64,000 nucleotides of DNA. Source: Mycobacterium paraseoulense (lineage in GTDB: Bacteria; Actinomycetota; Actinomycetes; Mycobacteriales; Mycobacteriaceae). The notes under the pieces were generated by a model. It did not search any database. It worked only from the letters and a program-made list of their open reading frames with translations, and was not told the DNA's origin. The translations under genes were made by a program, and so were the position numbers. Positions 8,848 through 18,071 of the stretch are shown piece by piece. Numbering within the stretch: position 1 is the stretch's first letter; each line of letters begins with the position of its first letter. The stretch lies in NCBI RefSeq assembly GCF_010731655.1, contig NZ_AP022619.1, forward strand, positions 3,038,001 through 3,102,000. Reading direction: 5' to 3'.

Positions 8848-10013
8848 TGACCGACACCAGCTTCATCGAGAGCGAGGAGCGCCAGGCGCTGCGCAAGTCG
8901 GTGGCGGCGTGGGCCGCCAACTACGGCAGCGAGTACTACCTGAAGAAGGCCCGCGCGCACGAGCACACCGACGAATTGTGGTCGGAGGCAGGAAAACTCG
9001 GGTTCCTCGGGGTGAACCTGCCCGAGGAGTACGGCGGCGGCGGCGCCGGCATGTATGAGCTGTCGCTGGTGATGGAGGAAATGGCGGCGGCGGGCAGCGC
9101 GCTGCTGCTGATGGTGGTGTCGCCGGCGATCAACGGCACCATCATCAGCAAGTTCGGCACCGAAGACCAGAAGAAGCGCTGGATCCCCGGCATCGCGGAC
9201 GGAACCCTGACGATGGCCTTCGCCATCACCGAACCCGACGCCGGCTCCAACTCCCACAAGATCACCACCACCGCCCGCCGCGACGGCGGCGACTGGATCC
9301 TCAAGGGTCAGAAGGTCTACATCTCCGGGATCGACCAGGCGCAGGCCGTGTTGGTGGTGGGCCGCACGGAGGAGGCCAAGACGGGCAAGCTTCGTCCCGC
9401 CCTGTTCGTGGTGCCCACGGACTCGCCCGGATTCAGCTACACGCCAATCGAAATGGAGCTGATCAGCCCTGAACGGCAGTTCCAGGTCTTCCTCGATGAT
9501 GTCCGGCTGCCGGCCGACGCGCTGGTCGGTTCCGAGGACGCCGCGATCGCGCAGCTCTTCGCGGGCCTGAACCCCGAGCGGATCATGGGCGCCGCCAGCT
9601 CGGTCGGGATGGGACGGTTCGCCCTCGAGAAGGCCGCCGACTACGTCAAGACCCGACAGGTGTGGGGCACACCCATCGGCGCGCACCAGGGACTGTCACA
9701 TCCGTTGGCGCAGTGTCATATCGAGGTGCAGCTGGCCAAGCTGATGATGCAGAAGGCCGCCACGCTCTACGACAGCGGCGACGACGCCGGTGCGGCCGAG
9801 GCGGCCAACATGGCCAAATACGCTGCGGCCGAGGCGGCGACCCGATCGGTCGACCAGGCCGTGCAGTCGATGGGCGGCAACGGACTGACCAAGGAGTACG
9901 GCGTGGCCGCCATGCTCGCCTCGGCCAGGCTCGGGCGGATCGCTCCGGTGAGCCGCGAGATGGTGCTCAACTTCGTGGCGCAGACCTCGCTCGGGCTTCC
10001 CCGGTCCTACTGA
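8847..10013 (+). CDS. fadE12: Acyl-CoA dehydrogenase FadE12
   Basis: 388-residue flavin acyl-CoA dehydrogenase beginning MTDTSFIESEERQALRKSV. The ATG overlaps the accA2 TAA (TAATG). Motifs seen: EEYGGGGAGMYELSLVMEEM, the signature MAFAITEPDAGSNSHKI, a QVWGTPIGAHQGLSHPLA helix, and SMGGNGLTKEYGV near the C-terminus. It lacks the GGTTEI-type C-terminal stretch present in FadE13, so the two dehydrogenases of this operon are not duplicates and may act at different steps. An AGAAGGAGA ribosome-binding site lies eight bases upstream of the start. Confidence 0.93.
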   Translation: MTDTSFIESEERQALRKSVAAWAANYGSEYYLKKARAHEHTDELWSEAGKLGFLGVNLPEEYGGGGAGMYELSLVMEEMAAAGSALLLMVVSPAINGTIISKFGTEDQKKRWIPGIADGTLTMAFAITEPDAGSNSHKITTTARRDGGDWILKGQKVYISGIDQAQAVLVVGRTEEAKTGKLRPALFVVPTDSPGFSYTPIEMELISPERQFQVFLDDVRLPADALVGSEDAAIAQLFAGLNPERIMGAASSVGMGRFALEKAADYVKTRQVWGTPIGAHQGLSHPLAQCHIEVQLAKLMMQKAATLYDSGDDAGAAEAANMAKYAAAEAATRSVDQAVQSMGGNGLTKEYGVAAMLASARLGRIAPVSREMVLNFVAQTSLGLPRSY

Positions 10014-10795
10014 TGGAGACGCTGGTCGACTACGCCGGTCCCGCCGAGACCGGCGGGCCGTTCGCGCGGTTGACGCTCAATTCGCCCCACAACCGCAACG
10101 CGCTGTCGACCGCGCTCGTCGAGCAGTTGCATCAGGGGCTGCGCGACGCGGCGGCGGACGCGGCGGTGCGCGCGGTGGTGTTGGGGCATACCGGCAACAC
10201 CTTCTGCGCGGGCGCCGACCTCAGCGAGGCCGGGTCGCCATCGTCGGCGTACGACATGGCCGTCGCCCGGGCCCGCGAACTGATCGCGGTCCTGCGGGAC
10301 ATCGTCTCCTCGCCGCTGCCGGTGATCGCCGCCATCGACGGGCATGTGCGCGCGGGCGGATTCGGACTCGTCGGCGCCTGCGACATCGCCGTCGCCGGGC
10401 CGCGCAGCACGTTCGCCCTGACCGAGGCCCGCATCGGCGTCGCCCCGGCCATCATCTCGCTGACGCTGCTGCCGAAACTGTCGCCGCGGGCCGCGGCGCG
10501 CTACTACCTGACGGGCGAGACGTTCGACGCCGCCACGGCGGCGGACATCGGGCTGGTCACGGCGGCGGCCGAGAACGTCGACGCCGCGGTGGGTGGACTG
10601 CTCGCCGACGTGGGCCGCGGTTCACCCCAGGGGCTCGCGGCCTCCAAGGCGCTGACCACGGCGGCGGTCCTGGAAGGGTTCGATCGTGACGCCCGACGGC
10701 TTGCCGAAGAGTCGGCGCGGCTCTTCGTCTCCGACGAAGCCCGCGAGGGCATGCTGGCGTTCCTGCAGAAGCGCGCTCCCGGCTGGGTGAGTTAG
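10013..10795 (+). CDS. echA7: Enoyl-CoA hydratase/isomerase family protein EchA7
   Basis: 260-residue crotonase-fold protein closing the operon; the ATG overlaps the fadE12 TGA by one base (TGATG). The CoA-binding/oxyanion loop [11 protein letters not shown] is at about residue 64, and the second oxyanion segment reads VRAGGFGLVGACDIAVAG near 115. The usual catalytic Glu positions are partly conserved (FALTEARIGV). In Atu/Liu-type pathways the equivalent enzyme hydrates the 3-methylglutaconyl-type product of the carboxylase, which would fit this context. The exact reaction is inferred, not shown. Confidence 0.9.
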   Translation: METLVDYAGPAETGGPFARLTLNSPHNRNALSTALVEQLHQGLRDAAADAAVRAVVLGHTGNTFCAGADLSEAGSPSSAYDMAVARARELIAVLRDIVSSPLPVIAAIDGHVRAGGFGLVGACDIAVAGPRSTFALTEARIGVAPAIISLTLLPKLSPRAAARYYLTGETFDAATAADIGLVTAAAENVDAAVGGLLADVGRGSPQGLAASKALTTAAVLEGFDRDARRLAEESARLFVSDEAREGMLAFLQKRAPGWVS

Positions 10796-10901
10796 CCAGG
10801 TGTCAAACAACGGCCGCGGGCCTGACCCGTCGGCGCGGCGCGAGGTTGCAGTTTGACCAATCCTCTTGCAGCAAAAGCTGGACGTCGTAGGCTCGTGGGT
10901 G

Positions 10902-11504
10902 ATGAGCAACTCCGCACAACGCGATGCGAAGGACACGCGCGACGAATCGTCGCGCGCGGGCGATACTGATCGCATCCAGCTCGCGCAGTTGCTGGCGTAT
11001 GCGGCCGAGCAGGGTCGCCTGCAGCTGAAGGACTACGAAGACCGCCTGACCAGGGCATACGCGGCGACCACGTACGCCGAACTGGACCAGCTGCGGAACG
11101 ATCTGCCGGGCGCGCCGATCAACCCGCGCCGCGGTGGCAAGCCCAACCCGGCGCCCTCCACGCTGCTGCTGGCCCTGCTGAGCGGGTTCGAGCGGCGGGG
11201 CCGGTGGAACGTGCCCAAGAAGCTGACCACGTTCACGTTGTGGGGCAGCGGGGTGGTGGATCTGCGCTACGCCGACTTCACCTCGACCGAGGTCGACATC
11301 CACGCGATGTCGATCATGGGGGCGACAAAGATTTTGCTGCCGCCCGAAGTCAACGTCGAGATTCACGGCCGCGGCGTCATGGGCAACTTCGACCGCAGCG
11401 TCCTCGGCCAGGGCACCCCCGGGGCGCCGAAGGTGAACATTCGCGGCTTTTCACTGTGGGGCGCTGTCGGCATCATCCGCAAGGCCCGCCGGCCCCGCGG
11501 TTAG
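10902..11504 (+). CDS. DUF1707 domain protein (Rv0966c-like)
   Basis: 200-residue protein with an N-terminal DUF1707 domain (about 20-75: DTDRIQLAQLLAYAAEQGRL, DYEDRL, TTYAELDQLRNDLPG). A C-terminal beta-rich half (about 110-190) resembles the cell-wall-active antibiotics response fold: WGSGVVDLRY, IMGATKILLPPEVNVE and SLWGAVGI. There is no signal peptide or transmembrane segment. ATG 10902 gives the same length as M. tuberculosis Rv0966c; an in-frame ATG at 10866 would add 12 poorly supported residues. The gene has its own intergenic promoter region after echA7 and overlaps the convergent aldo-keto reductase by four bases at the stops. The function is unknown. Confidence 0.85.
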   Translation: MSNSAQRDAKDTRDESSRAGDTDRIQLAQLLAYAAEQGRLQLKDYEDRLTRAYAATTYAELDQLRNDLPGAPINPRRGGKPNPAPSTLLLALLSGFERRGRWNVPKKLTTFTLWGSGVVDLRYADFTSTEVDIHAMSIMGATKILLPPEVNVEIHGRGVMGNFDRSVLGQGTPGAPKVNIRGFSLWGAVGIIRKARRPRG

Positions 11505-12349
11505 CCGGGCACGTAGTCGAACGTGTCGGGGTTGGGTCCGTTCCTACCCGCTTCACCCTTGTCCAGGGCTGTGATCGCGTCCATGTCGGAGTCGTCCAGG
11601 TCGAAGTCGAAGAGCTCGAAGTTCTCTTTGACCCGCTCCGGGGTCACCGATTTGGGGAACACGATGTCGCCGCGCTGAAGGTGCCAGCGAAGCACCACCT
11701 GCGCCGCCGATTTGCCCCGCGCGTCGGCGATGCGGTTGATCACCGGATCGTCGAGCACCTTGCCCTGTGCGATGGGCGCCCAGGCCTCGGTGGCGATGCC
11801 GTGCTCGCGCCCGTACGCCCTGACCTCGGTGTTGCCGAAGTACGGATGGAGCTCGACCTGATTGACCGACGGGACGGTGTCGGTTTCCTTGGCAAGCCGA
11901 TCCAGGTGCGCGACTTGGAAATTCGAGACCCCGATGCTGCGGGCGCGCCCCTCGCGGGCGAACTCTTCGAACACCTTCCAGGTCGACACGAAGTCGCCGT
12001 CGTAGAGGGTGGGCAGCGGCCAGTGGATGAGGAACAGGTCGACGTAGTCGGAGTCCAAGGCCCTCAGCGTCCGGTCGAAGGCGCGGCGAGCGTCGTCGGG
12101 CTTGTGAAAGCCGTTGTTGAGCTTGCTGGTGACGAACACCTCGGCGCGGTCGAGACCGGCGTCCCGAATGCCTTGTGCGACTTGCTTTTCGTTGCCGTAC
12201 ATCTCGGCGGTGTCGATGTGCCGGTAGCCGATCTCGAGCGCGGTCTTGACCGACGCCGCCGTCTCGTCGGGGTTGATCTGGAACACACCGAAGCCGAGCT
12301 GCGGAATGCGCACACCGTCATTGAGTTCGATCGTGGGAACGTTGCTCAT
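11501..12349 (-). CDS. Aldo/keto reductase
   Basis: 282-residue NADPH-dependent (beta/alpha)8 barrel reductase of the 2,5-diketo-gluconate reductase (AKR5-like) group. The catalytic tetrad is visible as D46 and Y51 (HIDTAEMYGNE), K76 (TSKLNN) and H109 (LIHWP). The cofactor-binding C-terminal part carries VLRWHLQRGDIVFPKS. A strong ribosome-binding site (GGAGGAG on the minus strand, 12353-12359) precedes ATG 12349. The natural substrate cannot be read from sequence; actinobacterial relatives reduce alpha-dicarbonyls such as methylglyoxal in vitro. Confidence 0.9.
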   Translation of the reverse strand: MSNVPTIELNDGVRIPQLGFGVFQINPDETAASVKTALEIGYRHIDTAEMYGNEKQVAQGIRDAGLDRAEVFVTSKLNNGFHKPDDARRAFDRTLRALDSDYVDLFLIHWPLPTLYDGDFVSTWKVFEEFAREGRARSIGVSNFQVAHLDRLAKETDTVPSVNQVELHPYFGNTEVRAYGREHGIATEAWAPIAQGKVLDDPVINRIADARGKSAAQVVLRWHLQRGDIVFPKSVTPERVKENFELFDFDLDDSDMDAITALDKGEAGRNGPNPDTFDYVPG

Positions 12350-12414
12350 GCATCTCCTCCTTCTCGCTCCATGTACCCGCTCGGGCGCGCACCTATCCGT
12401 TGAGCGGCGCCGGG

Positions 12415-14403
12415 CTAGCGGCGGCGCGACCGGAGGTAGTCACCCACCACGGCCGCACCGAGGCCGTCGAGATCGGGCACCACCACGCGCCCCTCGACAC
12501 GCCGCGCGACCTGATCGATGAAGCGGGCCAGGCCGGGGTCGGTGCCCAGCCGGAAGATGGTGATCTGCGCGCCCAGGCGGGCCATGTCGTCGAATCCGCG
12601 CACGGTGTGCGCGATGGTCCGCGGATGCGGCGGGTAGTCGAAAAACACCGTGGTGCCCTCACCCTCGAAATCCTCCAGGTGAGCGGTGGGCTCCCCGTCG
12701 GTCACCACCAGGACGACGGGCTGCGCGTTGGGATGGCGGCGAAGGTGCCGGCCGGCCAAGGCCAGGGCGTGATGCAGGTTGGTGCCCTGCTCGTAGACGC
12801 CTTCGAGTCCGGTGAGCTCGGCGGCGGTCACCGTCCGGGCGTACCGGCCAAACGCGATGATCTGCAAGGCGTCCGAGCGGAATCGGGTGCACACCAGATG
12901 GTTGAGGGCCAGCGCCGTCTGCTTCATCGGCAGCCAGCGATTCTCCATCACCATGGAGAACGACGTGTCGACCAGCAGCGCCACCGCGGCCTGGGTGCGC
13001 GTCTCGGTCTCGGAGACCTCGACGTCGTCGACGGTGATCTTCAGCGATGCGGCACCGCCGTCCGGGGCGGCCGTTCCCGCCTGCCGCAGTACGGCGTTGG
13101 TCAGCGTGCGGGAGATGTTCCACGGCTCGGTGTCACCGAACTGCCACGGCCGGGTAGCGCCGGTCAGTTCGCCGGCCGCCCCCGCGCGCCGATGGTCCCG
13201 CTCGCCGCGTCGGCCGGAAAGCTGTTGCGCCACATCGCGGAGCGCCGTCTCGCCCAGCCTGCGCATGGCCTTCGGCGAGAGCCGCCACTGGCCGTCGGAG
13301 CCCCGGTCCAGGAATCCCTGGTTGACCAGCGCGCGTTCCAATTCGGCGAGCGTGCGGGCGTCGACGGCGGCCTGGTCGCCGAGCTGGCGGGCCAGCGCGT
13401 CGAGGTCGACGTCGTCCATGGTGGCGCCCGGGTAGCTCTGCGAGAGCTGCTCGGCCAGCTGCTCGAGCTCGGCGACGTCGGCCAGCGCCTGGGTTCCCTC
13501 GCCCATGCCGAACGGGTTGTCGCCGGAGAACTGTTCGGACCCCGTCCAGTCCTCCCCTGGCCGGGCGGCCTGCAGGTGCGCGTCGAGCCGGTTCAGCGCC
13601 TGCATCAGCGATGGCGAGCCGAATGCCTGCTGCGCCAACGCGTCCAGCTCGGCGCGCTGGTCCGGGCTCAGGCTGTTGCGGAAGCGTTGCGCGGCCGCGG
13701 CGCGCTTGGCCAGCGAGTCCAGCAGCTCGTCGACGTTGCGCGGGTTCTCCGGGAAGAACTCGCCGTGTTTGTCCATGAAGTCCTGGAAGTCCGCACTCGT
13801 GTCCGCACCGCGGGCGTGCTTGTCCAGCAGCTCGTTGAGGTCGTTCAGCATGTCGTTGACGCGCTGGCGGTCCTCGTCGGTAGCGCCTTGCAGAGCCTCC
13901 TTCATGCCGGCGAAGCGTTGATCGAGCATCTCGCGGCCGAGCAGATCCTTGATCTGGTCGTACTTCTCGCGGGCCTCGTTGCTGCGCCAGTTGTAGTCGG
14001 AGAGCTCTTGGACGGCCTTGGCCGGCGACGCCGGCAGGGCGTCGAGCTGCAGTTCGCCGAACCGGGCGTCGTCGTCGAGCGCGCGGGCCAGTTCTTTGCG
14101 TTCGGCCAGCACCGCCTCGTCGAGCAGCTTCTTGATCTCCTGCAAGGTTCCGTCTAAATTGTTGCGGCGCAACAACTCCCGTCGGCGGCGGTTCGCTTCG
14201 GCCGCCAGCCGGTCGGCACCGGTCATGTTCTTGGTGCCGCGGCGCAGCAACTCGGACAACGCGCGGCGCGGCGAAGTGCCGGCCATCACGTCCTGCCCGA
14301 TCTGCTCGAGGGCCTCGCGCAGATCCACCGGCGGGGCCAGCGGGTCGGGCCCACCGGTATACGCCGAGTAGCGTAGACGGTGCCCCTTAAAAGGTTCAGC
14401 CAT
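12415..14403 (-). CDS. VWA-domain protein paired with AAA ATPase (Rv0959-like)
   Basis: 662-residue protein beginning MAEPFKGHRLRYSAYTGG. The first ~440 residues are charged, largely alpha-helical and rich in Glu/Arg/Gln. A C-terminal von Willebrand A domain starts near residue 475, with an intact MIDAS motif DTSFSM (DxSxS) and the second metal site in VVTDGEPTAH. The ATG at 14403 overlaps the upstream ATPase gene by eight bases, so the two are translated together. MoxR-type AAA plus VWA pairs act as metal-chelatase or protein-remodelling machines; this pair is usually labelled magnesium chelatase, although no porphyrin magnesium pathway exists here. The client is unknown. Confidence 0.87.
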   Translation of the reverse strand: MAEPFKGHRLRYSAYTGGPDPLAPPVDLREALEQIGQDVMAGTSPRRALSELLRRGTKNMTGADRLAAEANRRRRELLRRNNLDGTLQEIKKLLDEAVLAERKELARALDDDARFGELQLDALPASPAKAVQELSDYNWRSNEAREKYDQIKDLLGREMLDQRFAGMKEALQGATDEDRQRVNDMLNDLNELLDKHARGADTSADFQDFMDKHGEFFPENPRNVDELLDSLAKRAAAAQRFRNSLSPDQRAELDALAQQAFGSPSLMQALNRLDAHLQAARPGEDWTGSEQFSGDNPFGMGEGTQALADVAELEQLAEQLSQSYPGATMDDVDLDALARQLGDQAAVDARTLAELERALVNQGFLDRGSDGQWRLSPKAMRRLGETALRDVAQQLSGRRGERDHRRAGAAGELTGATRPWQFGDTEPWNISRTLTNAVLRQAGTAAPDGGAASLKITVDDVEVSETETRTQAAVALLVDTSFSMVMENRWLPMKQTALALNHLVCTRFRSDALQIIAFGRYARTVTAAELTGLEGVYEQGTNLHHALALAGRHLRRHPNAQPVVLVVTDGEPTAHLEDFEGEGTTVFFDYPPHPRTIAHTVRGFDDMARLGAQITIFRLGTDPGLARFIDQVARRVEGRVVVPDLDGLGAAVVGDYLRSRRR

Positions 14404-15781
14404 ATACGGTTTGGCCCTCCCCGGACACCTTGTCGATCCGCTTGGCCAGATACAGGGCCTCCAGCGCGAGCTCCAGCGCCGCGGCGCGCTCACCCTCGGA
14501 CCGGGCGTTGACCTTGGCCGCGATCTTCTCCACCACCGGCAGCGCCGGAACCGCGGCCAGCACGTCCTTGGCCGACACCCGCTCGCCCGTGGTCACCGCC
14601 GAACCACCCTCGACCGCGGACACCAGCGACCCGACGTCGATGCCGCCCAGCACCCGCGAGGCGGTGTCGGCGGTGGCCCGGCGCAACAGGTGCTCGAGCA
14701 CCGCCTGCTCGCGGCCTTCCTCACCGGATTCGAATTCCAGCTTGCCGCGCAGGACGTCGATCACCGTGCCGAGGTCGACCACGCGGGCCACCGGGTCGGT
14801 CTCCCCCAGGACCGCGCCGCGGTGCCGGGCGGCGGCCGCGACGGTTTCGGCGGCGGCGATCGCGAACCGCGCCGACACCCCGGAGCGCTGGTCGACCGAA
14901 TTGGACTCCCGCAGATACCGGGCGAACCGGGCGATCACCTGCATCAGGTAATCGGGTACCTGCGCGGACAGGTGCGCCTCCTGCACGATCACCCCCACCT
15001 CCGCGTCGAGCTCCAGCGGGTAGTGGGTGCGGATCTCCGCGCCGAACCGGTCCTTGAGCGGCGTGATGATGCGGCCGCGGTTGGTGTAGTCCTCGGGGTT
15101 GGCGCTGGCGACCACCAACACGTCCAGCGGCAGGCGAAGCGTGTACCCGCGGACCTGGATGTCGCGCTCCTCCATCACATTGAGCATCGAGACCTGGATG
15201 CGCTCGGCGAGGTCGGGGAGCTCGTTGACCGCGACGATGCCGCGGTGGGCCCGCGGGATCAGGCCGTAGGCGATGGTTTCCGGGTCGCCGAGGCTGCGGC
15301 CTTCGGCGACCTTGATCGGGTCGATGTCGCCGACAAGGTCGGCGACGCTGGTGTCCGGCGTGGCCAGCTTCTCGGTGTAGCGCTCGCTGCGATGCCGCCA
15401 CTCCACCGGCAGGTCGTCGCCCAGGGTGGCGGCCTTGCGGATGGACTCCGGCGTGATCGGCGAGTAGGGGTGCTCGCCCAATTCCGCCCCGGCGATCACC
15501 GGCGTCCACTCGTCGAGCAGCCCGACCAGCGCGCGCAGGAGCCGCGTCTTGCCCTGGCCGCGCTCGCCGAGCAGGACGAAGTCGTGGCCGGCGATCAGCG
15601 CCCGCTCCAGCTGGGGCAGGACGGTGTCGTCGAAGCCCAGGATGCCCGGCCAGACCTCGTCGCCCTCAGCCAACGCGGTCAGCAGGTTTTCCCGGATTTC
15701 CTGTTTGACTCCCCGCTCACGATGGCCGGCGGCACGCAGCTCGCCGACGGTGCGGGGCAGATTGCTGGGTGATGGCACCAC
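14396..15781 (-). CDS. AAA ATPase, magnesium-chelatase ChlI-like (Rv0958-like)
   Basis: 461-residue AAA+ ATPase. Walker A GERGQGKT is at about residue 72; the Walker B/sensor region includes HRGIVAVNELPDLAERIQ and VVASANPEDYTNRGRI, the latter typical of ChlI/MoxR proteins (sensor-1 Asn). The GTG start at 15779-15781 is followed directly by a second GTG that could equally be used. The gene overlaps the downstream VWA-protein gene by eight bases. It probably forms a hexameric motor that works with the VWA partner. A cobalt-chelation role is conceivable because the window also holds cobF, but M. tuberculosis carries a separate ChlID-like gene inside its cob cluster, which weakens that idea. Confidence 0.87.
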   Translation of the reverse strand: MVPSPSNLPRTVGELRAAGHRERGVKQEIRENLLTALAEGDEVWPGILGFDDTVLPQLERALIAGHDFVLLGERGQGKTRLLRALVGLLDEWTPVIAGAELGEHPYSPITPESIRKAATLGDDLPVEWRHRSERYTEKLATPDTSVADLVGDIDPIKVAEGRSLGDPETIAYGLIPRAHRGIVAVNELPDLAERIQVSMLNVMEERDIQVRGYTLRLPLDVLVVASANPEDYTNRGRIITPLKDRFGAEIRTHYPLELDAEVGVIVQEAHLSAQVPDYLMQVIARFARYLRESNSVDQRSGVSARFAIAAAETVAAAARHRGAVLGETDPVARVVDLGTVIDVLRGKLEFESGEEGREQAVLEHLLRRATADTASRVLGGIDVGSLVSAVEGGSAVTTGERVSAKDVLAAVPALPVVEKIAAKVNARSEGERAAALELALEALYLAKRIDKVSGEGQTVYG

Positions 15782-15822
15782 TCCAAAGTACGCGGTGCGG
15801 AATGGCTACACGCGCCGAGCGT

Positions 15823-17406
15823 TCAGTGGGCGAAGTGGCGGGCCCCGGTGAGGTACAACGTGACGCCGGCGTTGGCCGCCGCCGCGGTCACCTCGTCGTC
15901 GCGCACCGACCCGCCGGGGTGCACGACCGCCTTGACCCCGGCGGCGGTCAGCGTCTCGAGCCCGTCGGGGAACGGGAAGAACGCGTCCGAGGCCGCGACC
16001 GCGCCGCGGACCCGGTCGCCGCCGCGCTCGACGGCCAGCCGCGCGGCGTCCACCCGGTTCACCTGTCCCATGCCGACCCCGATGGTGGCGCCCCCACCGG
16101 CGATGACGATGGCGTTCGACTTGACGGCGCGGCACGCCCGCCACGCGAAGACCAGGTCGGTCAGCGTCGCCGGATCGGCCGGGGATCCCGTCGCAAGCGT
16201 CCAGTTCGCCGGGTTGTCGCCGTGCGCGTCGAGCTCGTCGCGTTGCTGCACCAGCAGCCCGCCGCTGATCGGCCGCAGCTCGGTGCCGCCGGTCAGCGGC
16301 TCGGAGGCCACCAGCACCCGGATGTTCTTCTTGCGGGTCAGGGCCTCCAGAGCCTCGGGCGCGTAGGCGGGCGCGATGATGACCTCGGTGAAGATGGTGC
16401 TCACATACTCGGCCATCTCGAGGCTGACCTCGGTGTTGGCCGCGATGACGCCGCCGAAGGCGCTCAGCGGGTCGCATTCGTGGGCCTTGCGATGCGCGTC
16501 GGCCACCGATTCCGACGAGATGGCAATCCCGCAGGGGTTGGCGTGCTTGATGATGGCGACGCAGGTCTCTTCGTGATCGAAGGCGGCCCGCCAGGCCGCG
16601 TCGGCATCAGTGAAGTTGTTGTAGGACATCTCTTTTCCGTGCAGCTGCTCGGCCTGCGCCAGCCCCGGCCAGGCGGCGGGGTCGCCGTAGAGCGCCGCCT
16701 GCTGGTGCGGGTTCTCGCCATAGCGCAGCATCGTCGAGCGTCTCCAGCTGCGCCCCAACCACTTCGGGAAGGCCGTCGGCGGGTGCTCGGGCGCCAGCGT
16801 CGACTCCATCCAGCCCGCCACCGCGATGTCGTACTCCGCGGTGTGCTGAAACGCCAGCGCCGCCAGCTTTCTACGCTCGGCGAGGGTGAAACCGCCGTGC
16901 CGCACCGCGGCGAGCACGCCGTCGTAGCCGCGCGGGTCGGTGATCACCGCCACGCTGGGATGGTTCTTGGCGGCCGCGCGGACCATCGACGGCCCGCCGA
17001 TGTCGATCTGCTCGACGCATTCGTCGATGCTGGCGCCGGAGTCGACGGTCTCGCTGAAGGGGTACAGGTTGACGACGACGAGTTCGAAGGCGGCGATCCC
17101 GAGTTCCTCGAGCGCCGCGGCGTGCTCGGGTTTGCGGAGATCCGCCAGCAGCCCGGCGTGCACCCGCGGATGCAGCGTCTTGACCCGGCCGTCGAGCACC
17201 TCGGGGAAGCCGGTCAGCTCCTCCACCCGGGTGACCGGAATCGCTTTGTCGGCAATGGTCTTCGCGGTCGATCCGGTGGAGACGATCTCGACGCCCGCGT
17301 CCGCCAGCCCCCGCGCGAGTTCGACGAGGCCGGTCTTGTCGTAGACGCTGATCAACGCGCGGCGGATCGGCCGTTTCGCCGTCTCCGGCCAGTGGTCGGT
17401 GCTCAT
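15823..17406 (-). CDS. purH: Bifunctional AICAR formyltransferase/IMP cyclohydrolase PurH
   Basis: 527-residue cytosolic enzyme catalysing the last two steps of purine synthesis, AICAR to FAICAR to IMP. The N-terminal MGS-like IMP cyclohydrolase domain (about 1-200) shows [18 protein letters not shown] and STGSTAKTI. The C-terminal AICAR transformylase domain carries [13 protein letters not shown], the K-H motif in IIKHANPCG, and [16 protein letters not shown]. It ends LTGARHFAH. The ATG at 17406 overlaps the purN stop by four bases (ATGA), so purN-purH are translationally coupled. Confidence 0.98.
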   Translation of the reverse strand: MSTDHWPETAKRPIRRALISVYDKTGLVELARGLADAGVEIVSTGSTAKTIADKAIPVTRVEELTGFPEVLDGRVKTLHPRVHAGLLADLRKPEHAAALEELGIAAFELVVVNLYPFSETVDSGASIDECVEQIDIGGPSMVRAAAKNHPSVAVITDPRGYDGVLAAVRHGGFTLAERRKLAALAFQHTAEYDIAVAGWMESTLAPEHPPTAFPKWLGRSWRRSTMLRYGENPHQQAALYGDPAAWPGLAQAEQLHGKEMSYNNFTDADAAWRAAFDHEETCVAIIKHANPCGIAISSESVADAHRKAHECDPLSAFGGVIAANTEVSLEMAEYVSTIFTEVIIAPAYAPEALEALTRKKNIRVLVASEPLTGGTELRPISGGLLVQQRDELDAHGDNPANWTLATGSPADPATLTDLVFAWRACRAVKSNAIVIAGGGATIGVGMGQVNRVDAARLAVERGGDRVRGAVAASDAFFPFPDGLETLTAAGVKAVVHPGGSVRDDEVTAAAANAGVTLYLTGARHFAH

Positions 17407-18050
17407 CGCTTGCTCGCCTTTCGTCCGATCGTCGCCGTTCTTCCGACCAGGGTCAGGCCACCGGTCGCGATCTCGGCCACCACGTCCACCAGAAGCTTCC
17501 GCTCCGTGACCTTGATGCGTTCATGCAGGGTCTCGACGTCGTCGCCGTCGAGCACCGGCACGGACTGCTGAGCCAGGATCGGCCCGGTGTCCGTCCCGGC
17601 GTCCACCAGGTGCACCGTACAACCTGTGACCTTGACGCCGTAGGCCAACGCGTCGGCCACTCCGTGCGCACCCGGGAACGCCGGCAGCAGCGCGGGATGC
17701 GTATTGATCACCCGCCCGTAGAAACGCGAAAGAAATTGCGGGCCAAGTATTTTCATAAAGCCCGCCGACACCACCAGGTCGGGCGAGTGCGCGGCGGTGG
17801 CCGCGGTGACGGCCGCGTCCCAAGCGGCGCGGTCGGGGTGATCGCCGAGCCGTGCGGTGAAGGTGGGCAGCGCGGCCCCCGCGGCGATCTCGGTGGCCAG
17901 GCAGTCGCGATCGGCGCCGACGGCGACCACGCGGGCCGGGTACTCCCCGACGGCGGCATCGAGCAGGGAGGTCAGCAGCGACCCGGTGCCGGATGCCAAC
18001 ACCACCACCCGCGCCGGCGCGCTCGGCGGGACATGGAGCGGTTCGGCCAC
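17403..18050 (-). CDS. purN: Phosphoribosylglycinamide formyltransferase PurN
   Basis: 215-residue folate-dependent GAR transformylase, third step of purine synthesis. Seen: the phosphate-binding loop [12 protein letters not shown] near residue 16, and the catalytic region [17 protein letters not shown] with Asn and His in the family positions. The catalytic Asp lies in [12 protein letters not shown]. The start is GTG at 18048-18050. It sits between perM and purH on the same strand; the 21-base gap to perM suggests they share a transcript. Confidence 0.97.
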   Translation of the reverse strand: MAEPLHVPPSAPARVVVLASGTGSLLTSLLDAAVGEYPARVVAVGADRDCLATEIAAGAALPTFTARLGDHPDRAAWDAAVTAATAAHSPDLVVSAGFMKILGPQFLSRFYGRVINTHPALLPAFPGAHGVADALAYGVKVTGCTVHLVDAGTDTGPILAQQSVPVLDGDDVETLHERIKVTERKLLVDVVAEIATGGLTLVGRTATIGRKASKR

Positions 18051-18071
18051 AACGAGAGAGCCTAGTGGGAG

